Assembly: GCF_029626155.1 (NCBI RefSeq)
Contig: NZ_JARUBL010000001.1
Location: 2,604,001-2,668,000 of the forward strand
Reading direction: 5' to 3'
Origin: Solwaraspora sp. WMMD1047
GTDB lineage: Bacteria > Actinomycetota > Actinomycetes > Mycobacteriales > Micromonosporaceae
Length of the DNA stretch: 64,000 bases
In this document: positions 17,224 through 25,818 of the stretch, in pieces
Layout: every line of letters starts with the position of its first letter
Position numbering within the stretch: position 1 is the stretch's first letter
The notes under the pieces: generated by a model
Seen by the model: the letters and a program-made list of their open reading frames with translations, nothing else
Told to the model about the DNA's origin: nothing
The model's database searches: none
Position numbers and translations under genes: made by a program

Positions 17224-18981
17224 TCAGCGGGCGGTCCCGGTCAGGAACGAGACGACCTCGGCCAGCAGCGGCTCCGCCCCGGGCTCGCCGAGCGGGTCGT
17301 GGCCCCCGCCGGCGACCTCCCGGTAACGGGGCAGGTGACCGGCGGTCCGCAACCCGGCCACCAGCCGCCGGGACTGCGCCACCGGAATGATCGGGTCCCG
17401 CTCACCGTGCACCACGAACAGCGGGGTACGCAGCCGAGGCGCGAGCCGGATCAGGTCGCGGGCACCGAGCCGGTCCTCGGCCGTGACCAGCCCGCCGAGG
17501 CGCTCGATCAGCGAGCGGACCGCGGGCGCCGCCTCGGCGTGCAGGGCCGGGGCGCTGGTGAAGGGTCCCACCGCCACGCAACTCGTCCAGGCGTGCGGAT
17601 CGGCGGCCACGGCGAGCAGCGCGAGGAAGGCGCCGTAGCTGACGCCGTACAGGCCGGGTCGTTCGCGGCCGGGACCGGCACGCGCCGTGCGTACCGTGCG
17701 GGCCACCGCCCGGATGTCGGCCAGGTCCGGCACCCCCCACGCGCCGACGATGGCGCCGCGGTGCGCCGCGCCGTAGCCGGTGCTGCCCCGCTGGTTGAGG
17801 GCGATGACGCTCACGCCCACCTCGCCGAGCCGGTGCGGAACCGCCTGGTACCCCAGGTCCCAGGCGGCTTCCGGGCCGCCGTGCAGAGCGATCACCACCC
17901 GGCGGGCGGTCCGCCAGTCCGGCCCGTGCACCACCGCCTCGACCGGCCCGGCCGCTCCGGCGAAATTCTCGATCCGGGGCGGCTCGCCGGTGGCCGGCTC
18001 GGTGGGCCGCAACGTCCAGCCGGTCGCGTCCGGCTCGACCGTGCCGGTCGCCGCCGCCCGGTCGGGCGCCGAGTAGAGGACCCGCAGTCCCGCCGTACCC
18101 CAGGCGGCGAGCCGGACCACCGCGGGCGGTGCGGCGACCGGATGGCTGGTGTCGTGCCGGTCGTCGTGGATCAGCAGCCGGGACCGGGCGCCGGTGGTGA
18201 CCCGCAGCGCCAGCCATCGGCCGCTGGGGTCGGCGGCGAGGGGCAGCACCTCGCCGCGGATCCCGGCCAGCCCGGCCGGCCACCGGACCCCGGTCGCGGC
18301 CGGGTCCAGCCAGCCGAGCCGGATGCCGTCCGGCCCGCGCCCCGCGACGAGCGCCGAGCCGGCGCGGTGGCAGGTGAGCAGCACCCCGATGTCCGGTGTG
18401 GACAGCGGTTCGACCGACCCGGCCGCCAGGTCCAGCGTCACCGGCACGCTGCGCCCGCCGGTCACGTGGTTCGCCGCCAGGCGGCGGCCGGGGGCAAGCC
18501 AGCCGGCCCCGGCGAGCCGGCCGGGCACCGCCACCACCGGTCGGAGCGGGTGGTCGGCGCCGTCCACCGCGAGCACCGTTGTCTCGCCGCCGTCCGTGGC
18601 GATCAACCAGGCGAGGAGGTCGCTGTCGTGGCTGGGCAGCGTCGCCAGCCGGGAGTTGGGCAGCACCGCCACGGTCTCCTCGGTGTCCGGCGTCCCCGGG
18701 TTCAGCAGACGGAGGGTGTGCCGGGTTCCGTCCGGACGGGCGACCAGGACCCGGCCATCGCCGACCGGAAGTGGTTGGCAGGCGGCCGTCACCGGACGCC
18801 CGGTGCCGAGCCGGCGGACGAGCGGCCGGGTGTCGGACCAGTCCCACTCCTCCACGGCCAGCCCGCCGTCGGAGCCGGACCCGAGACAGGCGGCCCGTAC
18901 GCCGCGGGCGTCGAAACGGAGATTCAGCCGGGCCTGCTGCGGTGACTCGGCCCGCCGGTCCGGCTCGCTGCTTCGTGACAC
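17224..18981 (-). CDS. Prolyl-oligopeptidase-type serine protease of the lanthipeptide locus
   Basis: 585 residues, peptidase family S9: N-terminal beta-propeller-like region (1 to about 330) and C-terminal alpha/beta hydrolase with triad Ser448 (YGVSYGAF), Asp529 (GERDPIIP) and His561 (GGGHDPLG). No signal peptide, so cytoplasmic. It is the last gene of the operon with the precursor and lanthionine synthetase. Known prolyl oligopeptidases (FlaP, AplP) remove leaders of class III lanthipeptides. Here the precursor has a single Pro, directly before its first Cys, a good site for this protease (inference). A strong hairpin separates it from the precursor gene. Confidence 0.83.
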   Translation of the reverse strand: MSRSSEPDRRAESPQQARLNLRFDARGVRAACLGSGSDGGLAVEEWDWSDTRPLVRRLGTGRPVTAACQPLPVGDGRVLVARPDGTRHTLRLLNPGTPDTEETVAVLPNSRLATLPSHDSDLLAWLIATDGGETTVLAVDGADHPLRPVVAVPGRLAGAGWLAPGRRLAANHVTGGRSVPVTLDLAAGSVEPLSTPDIGVLLTCHRAGSALVAGRGPDGIRLGWLDPAATGVRWPAGLAGIRGEVLPLAADPSGRWLALRVTTGARSRLLIHDDRHDTSHPVAAPPAVVRLAAWGTAGLRVLYSAPDRAAATGTVEPDATGWTLRPTEPATGEPPRIENFAGAAGPVEAVVHGPDWRTARRVVIALHGGPEAAWDLGYQAVPHRLGEVGVSVIALNQRGSTGYGAAHRGAIVGAWGVPDLADIRAVARTVRTARAGPGRERPGLYGVSYGAFLALLAVAADPHAWTSCVAVGPFTSAPALHAEAAPAVRSLIERLGGLVTAEDRLGARDLIRLAPRLRTPLFVVHGERDPIIPVAQSRRLVAGLRTAGHLPRYREVAGGGHDPLGEPGAEPLLAEVVSFLTGTAR

Positions 18982-19048
18982 GGAAGACTCCTTTCGCCGG
19001 GTGTCGGGGCCGACGGCATTCGACGCCGCCGGCCCCGCCCTGGTTCGG

Positions 19049-19084
19049 GCCGCCGACCCCCGCGGTGCTGCGGGGACCGGCGGC
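19049..19084 (-). terminator. Hairpin between precursor and protease genes
   Basis: Arms 19084-19070 and 19063-19049 pair at 13 of 15 positions around the 6-base loop 19069-19064. It lies 21 bases after the precursor stop and 67 bases before the protease start. There is no T run, so it is best read as a partial terminator or RNA-stabilising stem that raises precursor mRNA relative to the downstream gene. Confidence 0.6.
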
Positions 19085-19105
19085 CCGCCGCCGCGGCCCG
19101 CGATC

Positions 19106-19210
19106 TCAGATCGAGATCGTGAGGGTGCAGCTGATCCAGGTGCAGGGGTACAGACCGACCTCGGTCTCGGCCTCCACCAGAACCTGCAGAGCGTTCACGT
19201 CGAGCTCCAT
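19106..19210 (-). CDS. Lanthipeptide-type precursor peptide (34 aa)
   Basis: Too short for usual gene calling. ATG 19210 is preceded by a near-perfect AGGAGGTG eight bases away. The peptide starts MELDVNALQVLVEAETEVGL and ends YPCTWISCTLTISI. The leader is acidic and carries an LxxxALQ-type motif like class III/IV leaders. The C-terminal part holds two Cys (23, 28) and Thr24, Ser27, Thr29, Thr31 and Ser33 for dehydration. Pro22 is the only proline. Thr24-x-x-x-Cys28 has the spacing of a common (methyl)lanthionine ring. It sits between the synthetase (50 bases upstream) and the S9 protease. Confidence 0.8.
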   Translation of the reverse strand: MELDVNALQVLVEAETEVGLYPCTWISCTLTISI

Positions 19211-19260
19211 GTTGTTTCACCTCCTCGGTCTCCTCGTCGGGATCACGGTCCGCCCGGAAA

Positions 19261-22068
19261 TCAGCTCCGGGCGGAAGCCATCAGGGCCGGCGCCGCAGCC
19301 GGTTCGGCGGGCGCGGCCGGCTCGAACAGGTCGGTGAAGGACCGGGGCAGCCAGGACCGGGTGCCGCCGTGCCGGAGACGGACCAGGAAGGCCAGCACCC
19401 CGCCGACGCCGGCGGCGAAGTCGGCGCGGAAGGTGTCCCCGCTCTCGTCGGCGCTGACGAACCGCCCCGCCCGCAGCGCCTGCCGGGCGTGGACGCTGCC
19501 GGCCAGCTCCGCGGCCCAACCCCGGCAGTGCGCCAGCCCGGGCAGCCCCGCGAGGTCGAGCAGGAACTCGCCGTCACCGGCGAGGCCGTGACACTGCCCG
19601 GGGGCGGCGCAGAAGCGCATCCGGCGGACCGCCCGCGCCGTCGCGGCGACCAGCGCGCCGAGCCGTTCGTCCGGGCGGTGCCGCCAGGCACCGGCCAGGA
19701 AGGTGCCGATCCCGGACGACCCGTTGCACAGGTGTGCGGTCATCGGACCAGGCCGCTCACCGCTCGGCCAGTAGGCCGCCCCCCGGTCGTCGAGAGCGGT
19801 CGCGGCCAGGGTGCCGGCCGCGGCACTCGCCAGGTCGAGGTAGGCCCGGGAGTCGGTGGCCCGGCCGAGCGCCAGCAGGAACGTGCCCACGCCGGCCACC
19901 CCGTGGGCGAAGCCGAGGCCGCGCGTACCGGCCAGCGCCGAGGCGAAGTCGGGTGGGACGGGCCAGCGCACCTGGCCCCCGTGCCGTTCGGCGGCCGCGA
20001 CCAGCGCGTCACCGGTCGCCGCGGCCCGGCGCAGGAAGTCCGGGTCGGCGGTGGCCTCCCAGCAGCGCAGGTGGGTGAGCCCAGCCCCGGCCAGCCCGTG
20101 GTAGACGTCCGGATTCGGCCAGCTCAGCGGGAGCCGCCGGGCCAGGTCGGCGGCGTCGGCGGCAAGCTGCGGGTCGCCGAGTACGCCGGCCGCGTCAAGC
20201 ATCGCCCAGGCCGTGCCGGCCCGGCCCAGGTACAGGCCGGGCAGGATGCGCGGTTCCCGGGCGACCCGGGCGCGCAACCACCCGGCGGTCTCCGCGACCA
20301 GTTCCCGGGCCGCCGGGTCGGCACCCGCCCCGGCCGCGCGGGTCAGCGCACCGAGCACCCCGGCGGCGCCGTGCTGCACGTTGTACGGGTCGGTGTGCGG
20401 GTCCCGGGGGTGCGCGGGCCAGCGCCGGTCGGCCGCCCCGACCTGCCGTTGTGCGGCCAGGAACCCGATCGAGTCGCTGATCATCCGGTCCCATCGGGCG
20501 TCAGCGGCACCGGCCGCAGCCAACGTCGGGGTGGCAGCCTCGGTCGCCGCACCGGTCCGGGTAGTGGCCGGGGCGGGCCGGGCAACGGCCCGCAGCACGG
20601 CCCGGAGCCGCTCCGGGCCGGGCCGGGCCGCCGGGTCGTCGGCGAGCAGGGCGAGGATCACCGGTGCCAGGTGCCGGGCGGCGGCGTTGCCGGTCCCCAT
20701 CGTGGCCAGCCACGCGTCTAGGCGATCCAGGTCCGGCCGGGCCGGCGGCTCGTCCGGTGGCAGCACCGGATCCGCCCCGCTGACCAGATGGAAGAGCGTC
20801 GCGCCGAGGCTGAACAGGTCGGCGGCGGGCTCCGGCGGCGGGCCGACGAAGGCACCACGCGTCAGCTCCGGCGCCCCGTACCCGGGCGTGTAGGTCCGCA
20901 CCACCGGGTCGCCGCTGCCGGCCAGGGCCTCCAGGTCGATCAGGCGCAGCTCGCCGTCGTCGGTGATCATCACGTTGTTCGGGTTGAGATCCCGCAGCAC
21001 CAGTCCCTCGCCGTGCACCATCTCGACCAGGCCGACCAGGTCGCCGGCGACGCGCACCGCCGTCGCCGGGTCCGGGCCCCACCGGTCGGCGTCGGCCGGC
21101 ACGGTCCGGTCGGCGACCCAGCGCCGCAGCGTGGTGCCGGGCACCGCCTCCTGGACCAGGAACACGTCCTGCTGCTGGGTGAAGAGCTCCACCAGCCGGG
21201 GAACCCGCGCGTCGCCGTCGAACCGCTGCAGCATCCGGGCCTCGTGCCGACGGGCGTCGCGGACGTCCCGACCGGTGATGTCGGCGCCGGCGTGCGGGCG
21301 ACCCTGCTTGACGATGACGGTGGTCCCGGTGCGCCTGTCGATCGCGCGGTAGACGCCACCGGTGTACGCGTGCCGGATCACCTCGCGTACCTCGTAGCGG
21401 TCGTTGAGCAGCACCGGCCGGGCGGCGGTCGGCGTGCCGTACGACGGCGGTCGGGCCGGTCGCCCGGTGAACGGGTCGGTCGGGGCCCACGGCGGCGGGG
21501 TGAACCACGGCCGGCGCTGGTCGGTCGCGGCCGTACCGTCGGGGGCGGTCAGCATGACCTCGTAGACCCCGTCGTTGCCCAGCGCGGGAACGCCCCGGAA
21601 CGCGCCGAACCGGTAGTGCACCAGGCTGCCCGGTCGCAGCGGCCGGTCGGAGAGGATTCCCGGACCCGGCAGGCCGGCGGTCACCCGGTGCAGCTCCTCG
21701 GCGAGGGCGCGGATCTCGTCGTCGCCGCCGTCCGGGTACGCGGTGATGAACTTGCCGCCGCCGCTGCGCTCGAAGTGCCGGGAGACCAGCTCCGCCGCGC
21801 GGTGCAGGGTCCCGGCGAACTTGAACGGCACCCGGTGGCGGGCCAGGACGGTGGCGGCGCGGGAGAGGACCAGCGGCGCGGAGAGCGGGGTGGCCGACAG
21901 GTGCAGCTTCCAGCCCTGGACCCGGTGCCGCCGGCCGTCCGGCTCGACGTGGCACCAGAAGGCGGTCGGTGTGACCGTCCAGTCGTCGCCGCCGTACCGG
22001 GCCACGATGGGGCGGACCAGGTCGATCAGCAGCGCCTCGTCGTTGCTTGTCGTCGCTTCGGCGTGCAC
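19261..22068 (-). CDS. Lanthionine synthetase (lyase-kinase-cyclase), class IV-like
   Basis: 935 residues. Order: N-terminal phospho-Ser/Thr lyase-like domain (about 1-215, with GKFITAYP), Ser/Thr kinase (about 230-490, Lys in TVIVKQG, catalytic VLRDLNPNN, DLE in place of DFG) and LanC-like cyclase (about 540-935). The cyclase keeps the zinc ligands Cys781 (LCNG), Cys826 and His827 (QCHG). In established classification class III LanKC enzymes lack these and class IV LanL enzymes have them, so this is class IV-like, although partnered with a class III-style protease. It would phosphorylate and eliminate Ser/Thr of the precursor and add Cys. GTG 22068 was chosen for GGGAGGT six bases upstream and because the lyase domain begins there. 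Confidence 0.87.
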   Translation of the reverse strand: MHAEATTSNDEALLIDLVRPIVARYGGDDWTVTPTAFWCHVEPDGRRHRVQGWKLHLSATPLSAPLVLSRAATVLARHRVPFKFAGTLHRAAELVSRHFERSGGGKFITAYPDGGDDEIRALAEELHRVTAGLPGPGILSDRPLRPGSLVHYRFGAFRGVPALGNDGVYEVMLTAPDGTAATDQRRPWFTPPPWAPTDPFTGRPARPPSYGTPTAARPVLLNDRYEVREVIRHAYTGGVYRAIDRRTGTTVIVKQGRPHAGADITGRDVRDARRHEARMLQRFDGDARVPRLVELFTQQQDVFLVQEAVPGTTLRRWVADRTVPADADRWGPDPATAVRVAGDLVGLVEMVHGEGLVLRDLNPNNVMITDDGELRLIDLEALAGSGDPVVRTYTPGYGAPELTRGAFVGPPPEPAADLFSLGATLFHLVSGADPVLPPDEPPARPDLDRLDAWLATMGTGNAAARHLAPVILALLADDPAARPGPERLRAVLRAVARPAPATTRTGAATEAATPTLAAAGAADARWDRMISDSIGFLAAQRQVGAADRRWPAHPRDPHTDPYNVQHGAAGVLGALTRAAGAGADPAARELVAETAGWLRARVAREPRILPGLYLGRAGTAWAMLDAAGVLGDPQLAADAADLARRLPLSWPNPDVYHGLAGAGLTHLRCWEATADPDFLRRAAATGDALVAAAERHGGQVRWPVPPDFASALAGTRGLGFAHGVAGVGTFLLALGRATDSRAYLDLASAAAGTLAATALDDRGAAYWPSGERPGPMTAHLCNGSSGIGTFLAGAWRHRPDERLGALVAATARAVRRMRFCAAPGQCHGLAGDGEFLLDLAGLPGLAHCRGWAAELAGSVHARQALRAGRFVSADESGDTFRADFAAGVGGVLAFLVRLRHGGTRSWLPRSFTDLFEPAAPAEPAAAPALMASARS

Positions 22069-22130
22069 GGCGTGACCTCCCGGGGTCAACTGGGTCGACG
22101 GGCTGGACGGGACGAGCGGCGGGGTGCCGG

Positions 22131-23168
22131 TCAGGGCTGGTACGCGGGGCGACGGTCGATGCGGGCGCGGTCGTCGTCGGTGCCGAAGTGGTGGTCGAGC
22201 TTGCGCAGCGCCTCGGCCCACTGCCGCATGGTGCGGGCCGGTTCCAGCGCGGCCACCACCACCGGGTCGCTCCACCGCTGCACGGCCCGCCGCCACACCT
22301 GCTCGGGCGGGTCGGTCAGCAGGTTGCCGACGATGCCCTCGTAGATGGCCATGGCCCGAACGCCGCCGTCCGGCTCCACCTGCATCAGCGGCAGTGCCCG
22401 TCCCTGGGCCACCGCGTCCGGGTGGACGGCGAGGATTCGGTTGTCGACGGCCAGCACCTGGGTGCCGGCCGGCGCGAGCGAGCGCAGGTGACGCAGGTAA
22501 CCGGGATCGGTCAGCAGGTCGCACTGCGCGTCGTCGAGGAGTTCGTGCTCGACGAAGCCCGGCCGGCTGGCCAGCCCGGACGGCACCGCCGCGCCGAAGG
22601 AGACCGAGTGCAGCCGGGGGAACCTCGGCAGCACCTCCCGGCAGAACAGTTCCACCTCGCTGAGGTTGCCGCGGGTGACGACGTAGTCGATGCCGAATTC
22701 CAACCCGCTGCGCCCCGCGGCGTGGCGCCGGGCCGCCGCGGCGTCGAGCAGCCCGAGCGCGGCCATCGCCCGGTCGTACGCGCCGGCCCGGCCCCGGATC
22801 CGGTCGTTGACCGCGGCCGTCGCCCCGTCGACGCTGACGTGGACGATGTCGAGTGCCCGCTCCATCATCTCCACCTGCGCCGGGGTGAGCCGCCAGCCAC
22901 TGGTGTAGAGGCCGATCCTGGCGCCGGTGCGCCGCAGTCGCTCGGCGACCTCGGCGAGTCCCGGGATCAACAGCGGTTCGCCGCCGGCGAAGGCGACGGC
23001 CATCGGGCGCAGCTCGGCGATGGCGTCGGCCACCCGCAGCAGGTCGGCGTGGCCGAGTTGGCGGGCAGGTCGCCGACCGGACTCGGAATAGCAGTGCACG
23101 CAGCGCAGCGGGCAGGCATAGGTGATGTCCCAGACGACAAGCGCCGCGGTGGCGGGTGGCTCGGGCAT
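22131..23168 (-). CDS. Radical SAM enzyme of the lanthipeptide operon
   Basis: 345 residues with CX3CX2C at Cys19, 23, 26 (CPLRCVHC), AFAGGEPLL as the SAM-binding GGE motif, and a peptide-modifying type barrel (IGLYTSGWRLT, VHVSVDGA). It resembles SPASM/twitch RiPP maturases, but the C terminus has no Cys-rich auxiliary cluster region; only isolated Cys occur after the barrel. It begins the operon that continues with the lanthionine synthetase (62-base gap), precursor and protease. A role in modifying the same peptide, for example an extra crosslink or epimerisation, is inferred from position only. GGAGGG precedes the ATG. Confidence 0.83.
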   Translation of the reverse strand: MPEPPATAALVVWDITYACPLRCVHCYSESGRRPARQLGHADLLRVADAIAELRPMAVAFAGGEPLLIPGLAEVAERLRRTGARIGLYTSGWRLTPAQVEMMERALDIVHVSVDGATAAVNDRIRGRAGAYDRAMAALGLLDAAAARRHAAGRSGLEFGIDYVVTRGNLSEVELFCREVLPRFPRLHSVSFGAAVPSGLASRPGFVEHELLDDAQCDLLTDPGYLRHLRSLAPAGTQVLAVDNRILAVHPDAVAQGRALPLMQVEPDGGVRAMAIYEGIVGNLLTDPPEQVWRRAVQRWSDPVVVAALEPARTMRQWAEALRKLDHHFGTDDDRARIDRRPAYQP

Positions 23169-23341
23169 GGTGGCCCTCCCGGGTGGCTCGGCGCCGGGGC
23201 CTGCTGCCCCGGTTGCTGATCAACGTGGACTGTGCCGGTCTCCCGGGCACGTCCTCAGCCTGCTGCCGAGTGGTGCCCGGCCGGCAGGGACAGCGGCCCG
23301 CACCGCCCGGGACGATCGCCCGACGCGCCGGGACACCGTCC

Positions 23342-23496
23342 CGACGGCGTCGAGCCAGCGGCACGGCCGACGGCGTCGAGCCAGCGGCACGGCCGACGGC
23401 GTCGAGCCAGCGGCACGGCCGACGGCGTCGAGCCAGCGGCACGGCCGACGGCGTCGAGCCGGCGGCATGGCCGACGGCGTCAGACCAGCGGCAGGG
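23342..23496. repeat. Tandem 26-bp repeat, five copies plus a partial one
   Basis: Units start at 23342, 23368, 23394, 23420 and 23446 (cgacggcgtcgagccagcgg + cacggc; the fifth has two changes), with a degenerate partial copy at 23472. The partial copy contains the stop codon and last codons of the histidine kinase gene, so the array seems to have grown from that 3' end. No spacers, so not CRISPR. Confidence 0.92.
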
Positions 23497-25363
23497 TGGC
23501 CACGAGCCGGGTGCCTGGGTGCCGTGGTTCGATCTCGAACGTCCCGCCGAGCTCCTGGCTGCGCTGCGCCATCGATTCCAGCCCGACCCCGTCGGCGCGC
23601 GGTCCGGCGATCCCGGTCCCGTCGTCGTCGATGGTGAGCCGCAACCGGCCGGCGTCGCGTACCACGGTGACCCGGGCCCGGGTGGCGGCCGCGTGTTTGA
23701 CCACGTTTGTCAGTGCCTCGTCGGTGATCCGGTACACGGCCACCTCGACCGCCGCCGGCAGTTCGCCCAGCCCGTCCGGGCCGTCGGGCAGGTCGAGGGT
23801 GATCGTCACCGGTGCGGTCTCCCGACGGTGGACCGCGGCCCGCAGCGCCGCCGCCAGACCGCGGTCCAGCGCGGGTGGCCGCAGATCGTCGATGACCCGG
23901 CGGATCTCGGCCACCGCGTCGCCGAGGTCGCCGTCGAGCTGGTCGAGCAGTTCCCGGCGGCGCGCCTCGTCGCACCGGCGGGCGGCGTGCACGAGCATCC
24001 GGGCGCCGGCCAGGTTGGATCCGATGCCGTCGTGCAGGTCGCGCCGCAGCCGGCGCAGCTCCTCCTCGCGGGCCCGGACCAGGCGCTCCCGGGCGGTCTG
24101 CAGGTCGCGGGTGAGCTCCACGGAGGCGGCCGAGGGGCCGAGCTGCTCGGCGACGTCGGCGAGCAGGGTCCGTTCCCGGCGCGACCACGGCTCGTCCGGC
24201 CCCCGCTGCTGCACCAGCAGCCCGCCGATCCGGCGGCCCTGGTAGGTGAGCGGCAGGGTCTGCACCGGCCACCGGCGCCGCTCGCCGTGGGTGGCCGCGG
24301 GTTGTGGATCGTGGCCGAGGTGCACGGCGACGTACGGCAGCTTGAGGCCGGTGCCGATCGCGGCGACCGCGCTGGCCAGGATCCGTTCCGCGGTGGGCGC
24401 CAGCCCGATCTGGCGGCCGAGCGCCACCATCAGGTCGTACGGTCGGGCGCCCTGGCCGTAGAGAGCGCGGGCGACCAGGTTCTGGATGCCCTGACGCAGC
24501 GGGAGCAGGGCCATCACGGTCACCGCGGCGGCCACCGGCGCCGCCGCCTCGGGCACCACCCGGGTCGCCACGGTGACGGCGGCGGCGTAGCCGGCGGTGA
24601 CCACCACGGTCAGTGCGCCGTAGCTGAGTGAGCGGTGCACCAGCAGGTCGATGTCATAGAGCCCGTAGCGCAGCACCCCGACGGTGGTGGCCAGCGGGAT
24701 GGCGAGCGCGCCGACCAGCCAGACGGCCGGGACGTCGAATCCGGTGTCCAGCACCAACGCCACGGCGAGCAGGGCGGCGTTGGCCACGGCCCAGCCCAGC
24801 GGTCCGCGCCGCGCCGGCTCGGCGCGGCGCAGCCGGACCGCGAGCGAGCAGATCGCGAGCAGTGCCCCGCCGAGCAGAACGACGGTGGCGAGCAGGAAGA
24901 CGACGACGTCCCAGCCCGGGGTGAGCTGGCTGTCCGGCTCGACGAGCAGGCCGCGCGGCTCCCGCGCGGCGACCGAGCCGAGGGCGACCAGCCCGGCGCC
25001 GGTCGCCACGACCAGCGCGGTGGTGACCCAGCGCCAGCCCCGACCGGCCGGGTGGCCGTCCGGGAAGAGCAGAGCTACCACGATGAGCAGGCCGTAACCC
25101 GGCCACCAGAGGATGTCGCGCAGCCAGACGAAGATCACGTCGGCCAGCAGTCCGGCGCCGACCGCGCCGGCGGCGAGCGCGCCGACCGTCAGGATCAGCC
25201 AGCCGCACGGGTTGCGCGGGGCGTACGCCGCGATCCGCGCGCCGAGCGGGGCGCAGATCGCGGCGAGCAGCCAGTCCCGGGTCTCCGCCGGTACCCCGGC
25301 CGGACCCGGGCCGAGTTCGACGAGCAGGGCGCCGGCGAGCACCGCCAACGCGGCGCCCGCCAC
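23480..25363 (-). CDS. Membrane sensor histidine kinase (HisKA_3 type)
   Basis: 627 residues. Eight or so N-terminal membrane helices (1 to about 300), a GAF-like domain (about 310-410), HisKA_3 with the phospho-His in RRDLHDGIGSNLAG (about 450) and HATPase (N box DEALTNVVKHA, G1 DDDGTGI, G2 DGVGLESMAQR). The C terminus ends in TLPLV beside the 26-bp tandem array. The start is uncertain: the GTG at 25363 lies 24 bases after the stop of the repeat protein gene and has no clear Shine-Dalgarno. The divergent response regulator at 25819 is the likely partner. It lies just upstream of the lanthipeptide operon and may control it (inference). Confidence 0.85.
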   Translation of the reverse strand: MAGAALAVLAGALLVELGPGPAGVPAETRDWLLAAICAPLGARIAAYAPRNPCGWLILTVGALAAGAVGAGLLADVIFVWLRDILWWPGYGLLIVVALLFPDGHPAGRGWRWVTTALVVATGAGLVALGSVAAREPRGLLVEPDSQLTPGWDVVVFLLATVVLLGGALLAICSLAVRLRRAEPARRGPLGWAVANAALLAVALVLDTGFDVPAVWLVGALAIPLATTVGVLRYGLYDIDLLVHRSLSYGALTVVVTAGYAAAVTVATRVVPEAAAPVAAAVTVMALLPLRQGIQNLVARALYGQGARPYDLMVALGRQIGLAPTAERILASAVAAIGTGLKLPYVAVHLGHDPQPAATHGERRRWPVQTLPLTYQGRRIGGLLVQQRGPDEPWSRRERTLLADVAEQLGPSAASVELTRDLQTARERLVRAREEELRRLRRDLHDGIGSNLAGARMLVHAARRCDEARRRELLDQLDGDLGDAVAEIRRVIDDLRPPALDRGLAAALRAAVHRRETAPVTITLDLPDGPDGLGELPAAVEVAVYRITDEALTNVVKHAAATRARVTVVRDAGRLRLTIDDDGTGIAGPRADGVGLESMAQRSQELGGTFEIEPRHPGTRLVATLPLV

Positions 25364-25386
25364 CCACCACGGCAGTCGCGCACTGC

Positions 25387-25779
25387 TCAGTGGAAGTCCC
25401 CGAGCATCTTGTGCAGGAGATTGTGGTAGGCCGAGCCGCTGGACGGATCGGTGTCGTGCTCCGGATCATGCCGCGGCCGGACGGCGGTCGCGCCGCCGTC
25501 CTGGCTGGACAGCGACATCTCGCCGCTGGACAGCGACGTCTCGCCGCTGGACAGCGACATCTCGCCCCAGGGCAGCGAACCGAGGTTCTCGGTGACCAGT
25601 TGCTCCAGGGTCCCCAGTGGGATCGTCGCCGTGGGGATGACCGGATGCGGGTGCGGGAAGTTGCCGGTGCCCTGCTGCGCGGACAGGATGAAGCTGTCCA
25701 CCCAGGCCTGCACCTCGGGCGGCGCGTCGAGGATGGCGACGCGCGCCCCGGACACGGGGTGCTGTCGTTCTGTTGACAT
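25387..25779 (-). CDS. Hypothetical 130-aa protein with GE(M/T)SLSS repeats
   Basis: An unrecognised protein starting MSTERQHPVSGARVAILDAP. The first half is mixed and contains HPHPVIPTATIPLGTLEQL. The middle has three tandem 7-residue repeats GEMSLSS / GETSLSS / GEMSLSS encoded by near-identical 21-bp units (25505-25567). The C-terminal part is His/Asp-rich, ending HKMLGDFH. No signal peptide or membrane segment. It precedes the kinase gene by 24 bases and is divergent from the response regulator, so it probably belongs to that signalling unit. An in-frame ATG at 25806 would add nine residues. The repeated Ser blocks could be phosphorylation or RiPP-like targets, but nothing proves either. 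Confidence 0.6.
   Translation of the reverse strand: MSTERQHPVSGARVAILDAPPEVQAWVDSFILSAQQGTGNFPHPHPVIPTATIPLGTLEQLVTENLGSLPWGEMSLSSGETSLSSGEMSLSSQDGGATAVRPRHDPEHDTDPSSGSAYHNLLHKMLGDFH
25505..25567. repeat. Three tandem 21-bp units inside the 130-aa gene
   Basis: Units ctggacagcgacatctcgcc + g at 25505, 25526 and 25547; they differ at one base each and encode the GE(M/T)SLSS repeats. Confidence 0.9.
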
Positions 25780-25818
25780 GGTCAGTGACCCTAGCGACGC
25801 GGACATCCGCGGAGGGTA

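Noticed and set aside
23342-23496. Possible CRISPR array
   Set aside because: Units abut without spacers and no cas genes are present; it is a simple tandem repeat.
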